Origin: Bacteroidales bacterium
GTDB lineage: Bacteria; Bacteroidota; Bacteroidia; Bacteroidales; GCA-2711565
Reading direction: 5' to 3'
NCBI GenBank assembly: GCA_029938505.1
Contig: JAOZUV010000004.1
Coordinates: forward strand, 1-18,449
Length of the DNA: 18,449 nucleotides
A model generated the notes under the pieces. The model was given only the letters and a program-made list of their open reading frames with translations, was not told where the DNA came from and ran no database searches. Of the stretch, positions 1-6,602 are shown in pieces; within the stretch, counting starts at the first letter, position 1, and the number at the start of each line of letters is the position of its first letter. The translations under genes and the position numbers were made by a program.

Positions 1-48
1 TGGGATATGTTTAGTAATTTCCTGATATACGTAAAGTAACCATTCCAT
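1..48 (-). CDS. Partial unknown protein, 5' end only (runs off left edge)
   Basis: An ATG at 46-48 on the minus strand opens a frame of 16 codons that is still open at the window edge, beginning MEWLLYVYQEITKHIP. A purine-rich AGAGAGGGA ribosome-binding site lies just upstream. It is in the same direction as the left operon and is probably its next gene. Too little is present to assign a function. Confidence 0.55.
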   Translation of the reverse strand, partial: MEWLLYVYQEITKHIP

Positions 49-117
49 ATTTCCCTCTCTCAATTAAATACATTAAAAGCATTACAGTCCGTGTTATTAA
101 ATCAATTGCCGGTTTCA

Positions 118-390
118 TTATATTTTTCCTTCATTCATTATATCCGCAAATTCTTTAACGGAAATATCTATTTCCCTTTTTTGAATTATTTCCCAGATTT
201 TTCGGATGGATTCTTTGCATTGTTTGAGGGTGTCTTCGAGGTAACCATCAGCAAATTTGTATCTGGTTATGTATTTAGGTTTCTTTGGTATCCATTCCCC
301 CGATTTTAATACTCTCCAAGCTGTTCCCACAATTTCTTCTTTGTCCCGGTATATTCGTACTCCAAGATACTTCGCACAGGCTTTAGGCAT
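118..390 (-). CDS. Unknown small protein, 90 aa
   Basis: Lysine-rich protein with several aromatic residues, starting MPKACAKYLGV. The ATG is preceded at good spacing by AAAGGAG. No catalytic motif, membrane segment or Cys/His cluster is visible; the second half (from about residue 48) looks helical and amphipathic. It lies downstream of the SbcCD-like genes in the left operon, separated from its upstream neighbour by about 130 nt that hold only short open frames. Function not recognised. Confidence 0.65.
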   Translation of the reverse strand: MPKACAKYLGVRIYRDKEEIVGTAWRVLKSGEWIPKKPKYITRYKFADGYLEDTLKQCKESIRKIWEIIQKREIDISVKEFADIMNEGKI

Positions 391-521
391 TTTATCTCCT
401 TTACACGTAAATGACTTTCCGGTAATTTGCTATTGTCATTGGCTCCGGTGAATATTGGCATTGTCAAGGACAGTTTTCTTTTTGTAATGAGATCATTCTT
501 CTGGTTCCTTAAATATATTAC

Positions 522-752
522 TTAACTTAATAAATGACTAAATTCTTTTTTAAACTTTTCCACACCGGACATATAGTGGGTATTCATTTTATCAAGTTTG
601 GTTTTGAGATTTTCACTTTCTTTTTTGGCTTCCCCTAAAGTTTTAAATCCTAATTTTTTTAAATTATCAACAAGCATTGACTTCTGACCGAGTAATTTAT
701 TTCGTGCATTGTCTTTTTCCTGTACTTTCTTTTTTAACTGTATTAAATCCAT
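522..752 (-). CDS. Small coiled-coil protein, 76 aa
   Basis: Almost the whole protein reads as a charged amphipathic helix, with Lys/Glu-rich heptad-like spacing of Leu, Val and Met (MDLIQLKKKVQEKDNARN at the start). This suggests a coiled coil or helical bundle. A TATAAGGAAA ribosome-binding site precedes the ATG. It follows the nuclease genes with short spacing. There are no enzymatic motifs. It could be an accessory subunit or a structural oligomer; neither is shown. It does not carry the missing C-terminal ATPase half of the Rad50-like gene upstream. Confidence 0.65.
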   Translation of the reverse strand: MDLIQLKKKVQEKDNARNKLLGQKSMLVDNLKKLGFKTLGEAKKESENLKTKLDKMNTHYMSGVEKFKKEFSHLLS

Positions 753-808
753 TTTATTTCCTTATAATAATTTTTTGCATATTTGGCAGTAGTCATAAAA
801 TTCTTCAA

Positions 809-1120
809 TTACTTCCGGATTTGCACAAACACATCTTTTTCAATCGGGTATATTTTCATATATGAATCTATAGCTTCCCGCACACTATCCACTGAATTAT
901 AGTTTTTACTTTTTGTTTGATGAAGACGAAATCCCCTGCCCCTTGTCGAATTTCTGCAAATTACTTTTCCTTTTAAAATAGATTGGAGAAAATCAAGTCT
1001 GTCTTTGTCCGTTATTTTATTTTGGTCTTCCTCTCTGTCTATGTCTTCTTGTCTTGAAGGGGAAACTCCATTTGCCTTTGCTCTGTCCATAAAATGCATC
1101 CAACTTTCATTTCTACGCAT
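809..1120 (-). CDS. Unknown basic protein, 103 aa
   Basis: Starts MRRNESWMHFMDRAKANGV after a strong GGAGG site that lies inside the end of the SbcD-like gene. The start overlaps that gene by 8 nt, so translation is probably coupled. Net basic, with an Arg/His/Lys-rich centre around residues 50-72 (RNSTRGRGFRLHQTKSK) that could contact nucleic acid. No known fold is recognised. Its position directly behind the Mre11-like nuclease suggests an accessory role in DNA end processing, but this is inference from position only. Confidence 0.65.
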   Translation of the reverse strand: MRRNESWMHFMDRAKANGVSPSRQEDIDREEDQNKITDKDRLDFLQSILKGKVICRNSTRGRGFRLHQTKSKNYNSVDSVREAIDSYMKIYPIEKDVFVQIRK

Positions 1121-2036
1121 TTTGTATATCCTCCATTGTGTTGTTTATTATATCCATTACAGTTTGTTTTGGATTAGCATGGGCTACAATATTGTTTAGA
1201 GTAGTTTTAAAATTAGGCTGTTCCTCTTCATTCTTCGGCAATGTGTCTATAAAAGCGGATATTTTTTCTTCAGCAAGCTTTCTGGATTCATCTTTTATTT
1301 CGGCAATTGCTATTTTATCAAAGTCAAAACAATGTTCTGCATCAATAATTGGGATTTTAATTAGTTTTACTGACCAATCATTTGTATCAATTTTTTGAAT
1401 ACGCGGTTGAAAATCTATTTGTGTTTTTGTGGATCTTATCATTGATCCGCAATTAATTTGAAGTTTTTTGGATTTTGTTTTGAGAACATGTGGTGCATGA
1501 TTATCGCCTGTCACAATGCATTTTGCCCAAGAATATTTTCTTAGAATAGAATGTGCTGTACTGTAGTTTGTTTGTCCAGGCCATAAAGGATCTTTTTTAG
1601 TAACCATCAAATGCATGACTACTACATCTGCCTCAACAGAAGGCGTTTCATTCCAACCGCATCCCATAAAACTAATCCCATTTATTTCAGTAATAGAATC
1701 AGGTTTTAATATCTGTACAACTTTTGCCGTTTCAAGAATTCCAAGTGGTGTATTATCCAATCCTGCTGCGTGGTATCTTAGATCATGTTGCCCAGGAACA
1801 GCAAGAATAGTTATTTTATATTTTTTAATTATTTGCAGAACTTTCCTAACTACTTTGTATGATACTGTAGGAGAATCAAAGAAATCACCCGCAATTACTA
1901 ATATTTTAGAGTCTGTCTTTATTGTAGTTTTTAGAATAAATTCAAATTTATTCATTATTTGAGAAAAATAATCACCTTTACGATTCACAGGAACTTTTGA
2001 ATTAATATGAAGATCTGCACATGTTATGAATTTCAT
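1113..2036 (-). CDS. sbcD: SbcD/Mre11-like DNA exonuclease subunit (T4 gp47 type)
   Basis: Calcineurin-like metallophosphoesterase of about 307 aa, expected to cut DNA ends together with a Rad50/SbcC ATPase. With the start used here the metal-binding motifs appear in order: D8-x-H10 (ADLHIN), GDFFD at 50-54, GQHD at 82-85, H142 (VVMHLM) and GDNHAPH at 177-183. The usual GNHD is GQHD here. A longer frame opens at an upstream ATG (2057), but AAGGAA sits about 6 nt before the ATG at 2036, and that start gives MKFITCADLHI, the normal beginning of the family. The gene starts 1 nt after the stop of the Rad50-like gene, the usual SbcCD arrangement. T4 gp47 is needed for recombination-dependent replication and host DNA breakdown; the same role here is inferred. 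Confidence 0.9.
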   Translation of the reverse strand: MKFITCADLHINSKVPVNRKGDYFSQIMNKFEFILKTTIKTDSKILVIAGDFFDSPTVSYKVVRKVLQIIKKYKITILAVPGQHDLRYHAAGLDNTPLGILETAKVVQILKPDSITEINGISFMGCGWNETPSVEADVVVMHLMVTKKDPLWPGQTNYSTAHSILRKYSWAKCIVTGDNHAPHVLKTKSKKLQINCGSMIRSTKTQIDFQPRIQKIDTNDWSVKLIKIPIIDAEHCFDFDKIAIAEIKDESRKLAEEKISAFIDTLPKNEEEQPNFKTTLNNIVAHANPKQTVMDIINNTMEDIQNA

Positions 2037-2037
2037 T

Positions 2038-3126
2038 CTATTTTCCTTTACGCCCACATGTGGGACACTCAGTTTCTTCCCTTAAAATTTCATATTTATG
2101 TAAATGTATAGCATAATCTTTTTCGGCACAATCTAATTTATTTGTACAAGCAACAAAACCATTTATGATAAGATTTATTACTGATAATTTTTGATCTGTC
2201 ACACAAATATCAGCATCGAGCTTTTCAAGCGATTTAACAGCCATAAAAGCTTTATCTATATCAGTCATAGTGTCTAAGTGTGAATCAACAGATTTGATAT
2301 CAAGAATCAAGTTTGTTATGCTTGTTTTTCTGTTTTTAGTCTCATTAATATTACGTTTTTGATCTTCGAGCATATCAAGAGCAATTTTTGATTCATCAAT
2401 GCCGTCAAATTGTTTTAATTTTTTATCTGTTTTTTCTAAGGAAGTGATTATGTCAATCAAGATATTCAATCTTGTATTAATTGTTTTTAATTTACTCTGA
2501 TAACCTTCAAGTTTTTTAGCAATAGTTTGTGCCTTATTAACCCATTTAGTTTCTTTTAATTCTTCTTCCCTGTTCTCTATTTCATTTTGCGACACAGTAA
2601 TTTCAGCATTACAGGATCTTATCTGGGAATTGATACTTTTTATAGCATCGTCCATAATAGTTAAGCCTGCTACTTTGTTGAATTGTTTTGCAACTGCTCC
2701 GGGTTTATCGGCAAGCATGAAATATTGATCCACAGGATGTTGACTTTGAATATTTACACTTTTCATTTTTGATTCATTTTTTACTTCATCTGGAACATCC
2801 GTGCGTAAGGCACGTAATGGTTCCATATTCCCAATTTGATAATGATTTGTATTTCCTCCATCTCTGACTCTTGAGATAATATTTGAATCTTTGTAATCAA
2901 TTGTGACTTCTGTAGGTTTTAGTTTGTCTTTTTTATTTTTAGGATCTAATTGATCATTTCTATAAGAATCCCCCGAAGGCCTATTTTTTATATTCCACTC
3001 AATAGCTCTGATAATCCCGGATTTCCCTTCATCACTTTTACCGATCAGTACAGTTACACCGGGATGAAATTCAACAAAGGTTGAAATATGTGATTCAAAG
3101 TTTTTTATTTTTATACTGTTAATCAT
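2038..3126 (-). CDS. Rad50/SbcC-like ATPase, N-terminal half only, ending at the zinc hook
   Basis: 362 aa. The start (MINSIKIKNFESH) and the Walker A motif GKSDEGKS at 29-36 are typical of the N-terminal ATPase lobe of Rad50/SbcC. A long charged coiled-coil region follows (about 160-345), then a zinc-hook motif CPTC at 354-357, and the protein stops five residues later. Full-length relatives (T4 gp46, 560 aa) continue into a second coiled coil and a C-terminal lobe with the ABC signature and Walker B; neither is present here or in the neighbouring reading frames. AGGAAA precedes the ATG. The gene sits directly before the SbcD-like nuclease. It may be a naturally half-sized variant, or a second-half gene may lie outside the window. 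It does not look like a recent frameshift, because the next gene starts immediately. Confidence 0.85.
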   Translation of the reverse strand: MINSIKIKNFESHISTFVEFHPGVTVLIGKSDEGKSGIIRAIEWNIKNRPSGDSYRNDQLDPKNKKDKLKPTEVTIDYKDSNIISRVRDGGNTNHYQIGNMEPLRALRTDVPDEVKNESKMKSVNIQSQHPVDQYFMLADKPGAVAKQFNKVAGLTIMDDAIKSINSQIRSCNAEITVSQNEIENREEELKETKWVNKAQTIAKKLEGYQSKLKTINTRLNILIDIITSLEKTDKKLKQFDGIDESKIALDMLEDQKRNINETKNRKTSITNLILDIKSVDSHLDTMTDIDKAFMAVKSLEKLDADICVTDQKLSVINLIINGFVACTNKLDCAEKDYAIHLHKYEILREETECPTCGRKGK

Positions 3127-3141
3127 TGGATATTTCCTATT

Positions 3142-3342
3142 TTATTTCTCCTGATTAAATATTTTTACAAGAGTGTGTGGAGCTTTAGATGACGGTTTAG
3201 TATCATCATCAAATTGAATCTTTACCCTCTGACTTGTGTATCCTGTAACGGTTCCAATTCTGACTTTAATACCACAAAGATTGTCTGCTGCTGCAATTCT
3301 TGTTCCTATTATGAGATCATTTCCTTGTAAATCTTGTATCAA
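3142..3342 (-). CDS. Small SH3/KOW-like beta protein, 66 aa, TTG start
   Basis: Short beta-rich protein with the pattern LQGNDLIIGTRIA...VRIGTVTGYTSQRVKIQF..LVKI. This resembles small SH3- or KOW-like proteins common in phage early regions; the match is by pattern only. The start codon is TTG at 3342, supported by AGGAG about 8 nt upstream, and no ATG fits. It lies between the dCMP deaminase and the Rad50-like gene. Function unknown. Confidence 0.65.
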   Translation of the reverse strand: MIQDLQGNDLIIGTRIAAADNLCGIKVRIGTVTGYTSQRVKIQFDDDTKPSSKAPHTLVKIFNQEK

Positions 3343-3362
3343 TTTTAAATCTCCTATGTTAT

Positions 3363-3830
3363 TTAATTAAAAGTCCATTCTATAAATTTTTTTTTCTTAA
3401 TAGATGTAGCGCATTCATTTAATAATTTTAAAGAAAAATCATCCGGATAATTATTCTTATATAGAACTTTTGTCGGCTGTAAACTTATGATTTTTTTAAT
3501 GCAAAGACTGCAAGGTTGATGTGTGCAATAAATTTCACATCCTTTCAGACTAATTCCGTGAAATGCTGCTTGCACAATCAAATTTTCTTCGGCGTGAACG
3601 GCGTAGCAAAGATGAGGTTGTTCTCCTGAAGGAATATTTAATTGCTTTCGCATACAACCACCTCGATCAATACAATGTTTAATTCCCGTAGGTGCCCCAT
3701 TATATCCTGTTGCAAGAATTCTTTTGTCCTTAACAGCAATTGCAGCTACTTGTCTTCTTAAACAAGAAGATCGAAGCGATACTACTTCAGTTATCTTGAA
3801 AAAATATTCTGCCCATTCGGGTCTATTCAT
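3363..3830 (-). CDS. Deoxycytidylate (dCMP) deaminase family protein
   Basis: Zinc-dependent deaminase converting dCMP to dUMP, which feeds dTMP synthesis for phage DNA replication. About 155 aa from the start chosen here. Visible motifs are TGYNGAP at 41-47, the catalytic HAE at 79-81 (VHAEEN) and the zinc-binding PCSLC at 106-110. A Cys/His-rich insert (CIDRGGC, 53-59) is like the extra zinc site of phage and eukaryotic dCMP deaminases. The frame is open to an earlier ATG at 3860, but AAGGAAG lies just before the ATG at 3830 and MNRPEWAEYFF is the natural beginning. It overlaps the upstream gene by 8 nt. ComE-like or other deaminases of the same fold are the main alternative. Confidence 0.9.
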   Translation of the reverse strand: MNRPEWAEYFFKITEVVSLRSSCLRRQVAAIAVKDKRILATGYNGAPTGIKHCIDRGGCMRKQLNIPSGEQPHLCYAVHAEENLIVQAAFHGISLKGCEIYCTHQPCSLCIKKIISLQPTKVLYKNNYPDDFSLKLLNECATSIKKKKFIEWTFN

Positions 3831-4221
3831 CTTTATCTTCCTTTGATTGAATAACTTCAATCATAATATTAGGGGCGTTTACTATTAGACGATCTTTTAA
3901 CATCGTCACTGCCTGATATTCAATATCTTTAGAATGATGGACTATAAGAATTGCTCCTTCAGGGATGGGTACTTTGCCTTGGTGTTCAAGATTATCGGTG
4001 TTTGTGTCTGGTTTATCCGGAAGCATTCCGGGAAGAGCATTAAGAGATATTAGTTCTTCAATATCGGAATCGTCTAAATCATAACTTACATCATAACTGG
4101 CATAATCATCACTCTTGCCGGCAAACATGAGATACCACTCAAAATCCCCGTCAACATTTTCCTCACTGATCCAAGTTCCATCCGGCCATACATAAATTGT
4201 TAATGTATCTTTATCAGTCAT
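3823..4221 (-). CDS. Unknown acidic protein, 132 aa
   Basis: Strongly acidic protein beginning MTDKDTLTIYVWPDGTWI, with Asp/Ser/Tyr-rich residues at about 38-55. The C-terminal half (IPEGAILIVHHSKDIEYQAV onward) has a beta-alpha-beta character. The start at 4221 is chosen because AAAGGA lies 8 nt upstream and the ATG overlaps the previous stop (TAATG), giving coupled translation; an earlier in-frame ATG at 4251 lacks this. No family recognised. Confidence 0.65.
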   Translation of the reverse strand: MTDKDTLTIYVWPDGTWISEENVDGDFEWYLMFAGKSDDYASYDVSYDLDDSDIEELISLNALPGMLPDKPDTNTDNLEHQGKVPIPEGAILIVHHSKDIEYQAVTMLKDRLIVNAPNIMIEVIQSKEDKDE

Positions 4222-4412
4222 TATAAGAATCCTTTTGTGTTTGCAAGCCAAAGAGGGATAAGAAATCTAATTTCTTTACCTTTTACAGGCTCATCAATAT
4301 AATCAGCTATTGAATCAGGAATCCATCCGGTGAGTCCGTCAACGTTAATGAGGCATGATTTATCTCTAACATTCATTACTAATCCGGTGAATTCCAGCAT
4401 TTGATTACTCAT
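4221..4412 (-). CDS. Unknown small beta-rich protein, 63 aa
   Basis: Reads as short beta strands (LEFTGLVMNVRDKSCLINVD, then GKEIRFLIPLWL), possibly an OB- or SH3-like barrel; this is a weak inference. AGGAGA lies about 8 nt before the ATG. It overlaps the upstream gene by 8 nt and its stop overlaps the next start, so it is tightly embedded in the operon. No function recognised. Confidence 0.6.
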   Translation of the reverse strand: MSNQMLEFTGLVMNVRDKSCLINVDGLTGWIPDSIADYIDEPVKGKEIRFLIPLWLANTKGFL

Positions 4413-4620
4413 TCGTCATTTCTCCTAATCCTGTATTAATTATTTCTCTGGTAAATTTTCGGCGTTTCTTTTTTACTCTTTTACCGCTTATTTTTCCGGC
4501 AATATAAAAAGTTTTTCTCCAATGCCAACGACTATTTTCAAGATCATCCCAATTAGGAGAAGCTCCTCTTTTTGACCCCATCCCCGGATTTATTTTTTCT
4601 CGATTCGTATTTCCGATCAT
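4405..4620 (-). CDS. Unknown very basic small protein, 71 aa
   Basis: Rich in Lys and Arg, with a run GKRVKKKRRKFTR at about 46-58 that could bind nucleic acid. AAAGGATTAGTC precedes the ATG. Contains three Trp residues (NWDD, SRWHW). It overlaps the downstream gene by 8 nt. Family not recognised. Confidence 0.6.
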   Translation of the reverse strand: MIGNTNREKINPGMGSKRGASPNWDDLENSRWHWRKTFYIAGKISGKRVKKKRRKFTREIINTGLGEMTNE

Positions 4621-4635
4621 GACTAATCCTTTTAA

Positions 4636-5085
4636 TTATTCTTTCATCATTTCCTGGATTATTTTCCAACTCTTATCAAATTCCTCCCCATTGTAAATAT
4701 CTCTGTATGTTATGTTGTCTTGACGCTCGTAATAATCCAGTATATCAAATAGATACTCATTCAATTTTTTGTCATATATGGATTTTGATCTTTCAAGGAA
4801 TGCAAGACAGAAGGAAATAACAGTTCCTATATGTGTTTCTCCGTTAACCCAATTAAGAGCATCAGATAATGTTTGAAGATAAATAGTTATTTCTTCTTTA
4901 TTATCTACAAAGAAGTTTTCATCCTGTTTTCGAATTGCTCTCAATTCAGAATCCACTATCATTTTGATAAATTCAAATCTGGTTTTAAGTCTTCCTGGTT
5001 TTAGAGGTTTAACAAGAAAACTCTCCATAGACCTTAGTATACCTAATTCCGCAGTTTTTATAATTAAACTTTTATTAGCCTTCAA
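4636..5085 (-). CDS. Unknown helical protein, 149 aa, TTG start
   Basis: Mainly helical, mixed-charge protein with no Cys cluster and no catalytic motif. The start is a TTG at 5085, with AAGGAG 7 nt upstream; it overlaps the previous stop as TTGA, equivalent to the common ATGA coupling. Residues 65-100 (VDNKEEITIYLQTLSDALN and following) look like packed helices. Function not recognised. Confidence 0.65.
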   Translation of the reverse strand: MKANKSLIIKTAELGILRSMESFLVKPLKPGRLKTRFEFIKMIVDSELRAIRKQDENFFVDNKEEITIYLQTLSDALNWVNGETHIGTVISFCLAFLERSKSIYDKKLNEYLFDILDYYERQDNITYRDIYNGEEFDKSWKIIQEMMKE

Positions 5086-5360
5086 ATTACTACTCCTTGC
5101 ATATTATTTTTGACCCAAATTTTTTGATCTTTCTTTGTAAGGTGTTTGCATTTAACTTTTCTGGTGCCAGATAAACCCAAAGAACAAAATTCAAGCTTTG
5201 CACAACTCTCTTTTCCGGGTTCATTTTCATGAAGTCTGCCGTGAATGCATTGAGTAAGGCAGTGTTCGCTTTTTTTAGGAACATTACAAATCACTGCTTT
5301 GCCTATGTAAGCTTCCAGTCTTTGTTTTTTATTAGATATTTTATTAGGTATTTTATTCAT
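5082..5360 (-). CDS. Unknown cysteine-rich protein, 92 aa
   Basis: Six cysteines in the central part (IGKAVICNV, EHCLTQCIHG, ESCAKLEFC, KVKCKH) suggest a bound metal, probably zinc. Net basic. The ATG at 5360 is used: it overlaps the end of the zinc-ribbon gene by 8 nt, the same overlap seen at several junctions in this operon. A TTG at 5393 in the same frame would start inside that gene and has no better ribosome-binding site. The Shine-Dalgarno for the ATG is weak (AAGA), so translation probably depends on the upstream gene. Function unknown. Confidence 0.6.
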   Translation of the reverse strand: MNKIPNKISNKKQRLEAYIGKAVICNVPKKSEHCLTQCIHGRLHENEPGKESCAKLEFCSLGLSGTRKVKCKHLTKKDQKIWVKNNMQGVVI

Positions 5361-5493
5361 TGGAATCTTTTGACATATCTTTAGTACGCTCAATATTCCA
5401 ATACTTTGATTTACACGATGGACATAAAGTTGGCTTTTTAGGACTTCTTGGATACCATGTGTGTTGACATCTTAAACATTTTAATTTTTTCAT
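5353..5493 (-). CDS. Small zinc-ribbon protein, 46 aa, first gene of the left operon
   Basis: The frame reads MKKLKCLRCQHTWYPRS, continues with CPSCKSKYW and ends at a TAA. The CxxC...CxxC pattern (C6, C9 and C24, C27) with the HTWYPR segment is the usual layout of short zinc-ribbon proteins found in many phages; such proteins may bind DNA or act as adaptors. AGAGAG precedes the ATG. It lies about 25-30 nt downstream of a clear leftward promoter and overlaps the next gene by 8 nt, so it leads the operon. It is short enough to be missed by common length cut-offs. Confidence 0.8.
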   Translation of the reverse strand: MKKLKCLRCQHTWYPRSPKKPTLCPSCKSKYWNIERTKDMSKDSNE

Positions 5494-5524
5494 TTTATTC
5501 TCTCTAATTATTTACATTATTTGC

Positions 5525-5554
5525 ATACTATCATAAGTAAGAATTGAATGTCAA
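5525..5554 (-). promoter_or_regulatory. Leftward sigma70-type promoter of the left operon
   Basis: On the minus strand a perfect TTGACA (5549-5554) is followed after 18 nt by TAGTAT (5525-5530). The expected transcript start is about 25 nt before the zinc-ribbon ATG at 5493, leaving room for the AGAGAG ribosome-binding site. Confidence 0.7.
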
Positions 5555-5590
5555 ACTAAAATAAAGTATTATTAAATTACTACAAAATTA

Positions 5591-5619
5591 TTGATTTCTT
5601 AGTGTTCATGTGATATATA
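5591..5619 (+). promoter_or_regulatory. Candidate rightward promoter for the winged-helix gene
   Basis: TTGATT (5591-5596), a 17-nt spacer and TATATA (5614-5619). It lies in the intergenic region between the two divergent genes and would give an mRNA leader of roughly 140 nt before the ATG at 5765. The -35 and -10 boxes each deviate from consensus, so this is a moderate call. Confidence 0.45.
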
Positions 5620-5664
5620 AGTCTTGTTTTTCATATTTATCTTTGATAGACTTGTTATTGAAAA

Positions 5665-5761
5665 AGGTGGGAATAGATGCAGCTTTATAAACTGTATCGA
5701 AAATTGGCTTTGTTAACCAACTTTTCCACCTCCTTTAAATGACACACCGTAACAAAGGTGA
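5665..5761 (+). promoter_or_regulatory. Structured mRNA leader with possible ribosome-site switch
   Basis: In the leader of the rightward gene, AGGTGGGAA (5665-5673) can pair over 9 bp with TTTCCACCT (5723-5731). The latter segment, read on as CCACCTCCTTT, matches the anti-Shine-Dalgarno 3' end of 16S rRNA. It can instead pair, by CACCT or CCTTT, with the gene's own ribosome-binding site AAAGGTG (5754-5760). The two pairings exclude each other. The pairing is seen in the sequence; a regulatory role is inference. Confidence 0.35.
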
Positions 5762-5764
5762 AAT

Positions 5765-6427
5765 ATGATTAACAAAAAAAATCAATCCAAAGAAGATCTC
5801 TATTTCGAAAGAATTCAAAATAAAAATCACAAAGAAATTCGCTTTGTGGATTCTAATTTTTTCAGAACAAAAAATCCGCTACAAGAATTAAGAAAAGTCG
5901 GCAAAGAATTTAATAAAATTGTTGAGTATGAAACAAACGGCATTGAATACTCTGTAATTTTAAAATACGGAATTACAAAAATATCGGCAGATTTTGAATA
6001 TCAATATATAATGTTTCGAAAGTTTATACGAAATAATGGTATTCCTCATTATGATATTTTACAAGAATTAAAATTATGTGGCGCTTATGCATTAAAGAAT
6101 TGTATATTTTGGAAAAATGCCACTGGGGAGTTTGCAATGAGACGAAATATATTTGAAGAATTAATTCAAAATAAAAAAGATGAAGAAAAATTAAGCCCGT
6201 CTGAATTTATTTTACTAAGTCTCTATAAAGCCTTCTCCTCTACTCCAAATAAAGCTTCAAATGGTTCTGAAGGAGGTATTACAGGTTTGAGTGATATAAG
6301 GGCTTCAGAGCTTTTATCCTGTACTTCTAAAACAATTCAACGCAATAGAATAAAGCTTATGAACAAAGGGTTAGTTGAAGAAATCTATTTTGATGGTCGG
6401 TTCAGGAAATTAAGAATAAACATTTAA
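5765..6427 (+). CDS. Winged-helix-type DNA-binding protein (regulator or replication initiator candidate), 220 aa
   Basis: The only rightward gene. The C-terminal 78 residues fit a winged helix-turn-helix: LSPSEFILLSLYKAF (143-157), then SDIRASELLSCTSKTIQRNR (176-195) as the helix-turn-helix, then KGLVEEIYFDGRFRKLRI as the wing. The N-terminal 140 residues are mixed alpha/beta and very basic and are not recognised. AAAGGTGAAAT precedes the ATG. The gene is divergent from the left operon and reads into a 1-kb repeat-rich non-coding region that starts 4 nt after its stop. An orphan DNA-binding protein next to clustered inverted repeats could be a plasmid-type initiator or a repressor acting on those repeats; neither is proven. 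Confidence 0.75.
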   Translation: MINKKNQSKEDLYFERIQNKNHKEIRFVDSNFFRTKNPLQELRKVGKEFNKIVEYETNGIEYSVILKYGITKISADFEYQYIMFRKFIRNNGIPHYDILQELKLCGAYALKNCIFWKNATGEFAMRRNIFEELIQNKKDEEKLSPSEFILLSLYKAFSSTPNKASNGSEGGITGLSDIRASELLSCTSKTIQRNRIKLMNKGLVEEIYFDGRFRKLRINI

Positions 6428-6431
6428 CATA

Positions 6432-6488
6432 TATAGTTAGACATCTGTGTCTCTCATAAGTATAGTGTGACACAGATGTCTAACTATA
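6432..6488. repeat. Perfect 20-bp inverted repeat (copy 1)
   Basis: Left arm tatagttagacatctgtgtc (6432-6451) and its exact reverse complement (6469-6488) with a 17-nt spacer. Each arm holds a nested GACA-N4-TGTC half-palindrome (6440-6451 and 6469-6480). It begins just after the stop of the winged-helix gene, so it could act in transcript ending, although no T-run follows it. Confidence 0.9.
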
Positions 6489-6496
6489 GAAAAGAC

Positions 6497-6569
6497 CTTA
6501 GTCTTATGTTAGAAACAATACTATGTATTATTTCAGTATGATTAACATCATACACAACATAAGATTAAG
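6497..6569. repeat. Nested inverted repeats forming a three-way-junction-like fold
   Basis: A 14-bp outer stem, cttagtcttatgtt (6497-6510) with aacataagattaag (6556-6569, one G-T pair), encloses two inner hairpins: aatac/gtatt (6517-6529) and gtatgat/atcatac with a 4-nt loop (6536-6553). Confidence 0.75.
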
Positions 6570-6575
6570 TTCTTA

Positions 6576-6602
6576 TAGACAATTGCATTTTGCAATTGTC
6601 TA
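6576..6602. repeat. 12-bp hairpin with 3-nt loop, followed by conserved tail copy 1
   Basis: tagacaattgca (6576-6587), ttt, tgcaattgtcta (6591-6602): a perfect stem, followed at once by an A-run and the conserved tail element. Confidence 0.85.

Noticed and set aside
307..513. Short open frames between the genes at 118-390 and 522-752, one with a good ribosome-binding site but only 10 codons, another beginning ATGCCAATATTC.
   Set aside because: Too short, or lacking a ribosome-binding site and overlapping the next gene out of frame; not convincing.
2038..2057. Longer start for the SbcD-like gene at 2057.
   Set aside because: The ribosome-binding site AAGGAA lies inside that extension, and MKFITCADLH at 2036 is the family-typical beginning.
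5683..5737. Minus-strand AAAGGAGGTGG followed by a 14-codon frame.
   Set aside because: It would need a promoter further right; the clear leftward promoter lies downstream of it. The sequence is better explained as the anti-Shine-Dalgarno part of the rightward leader.
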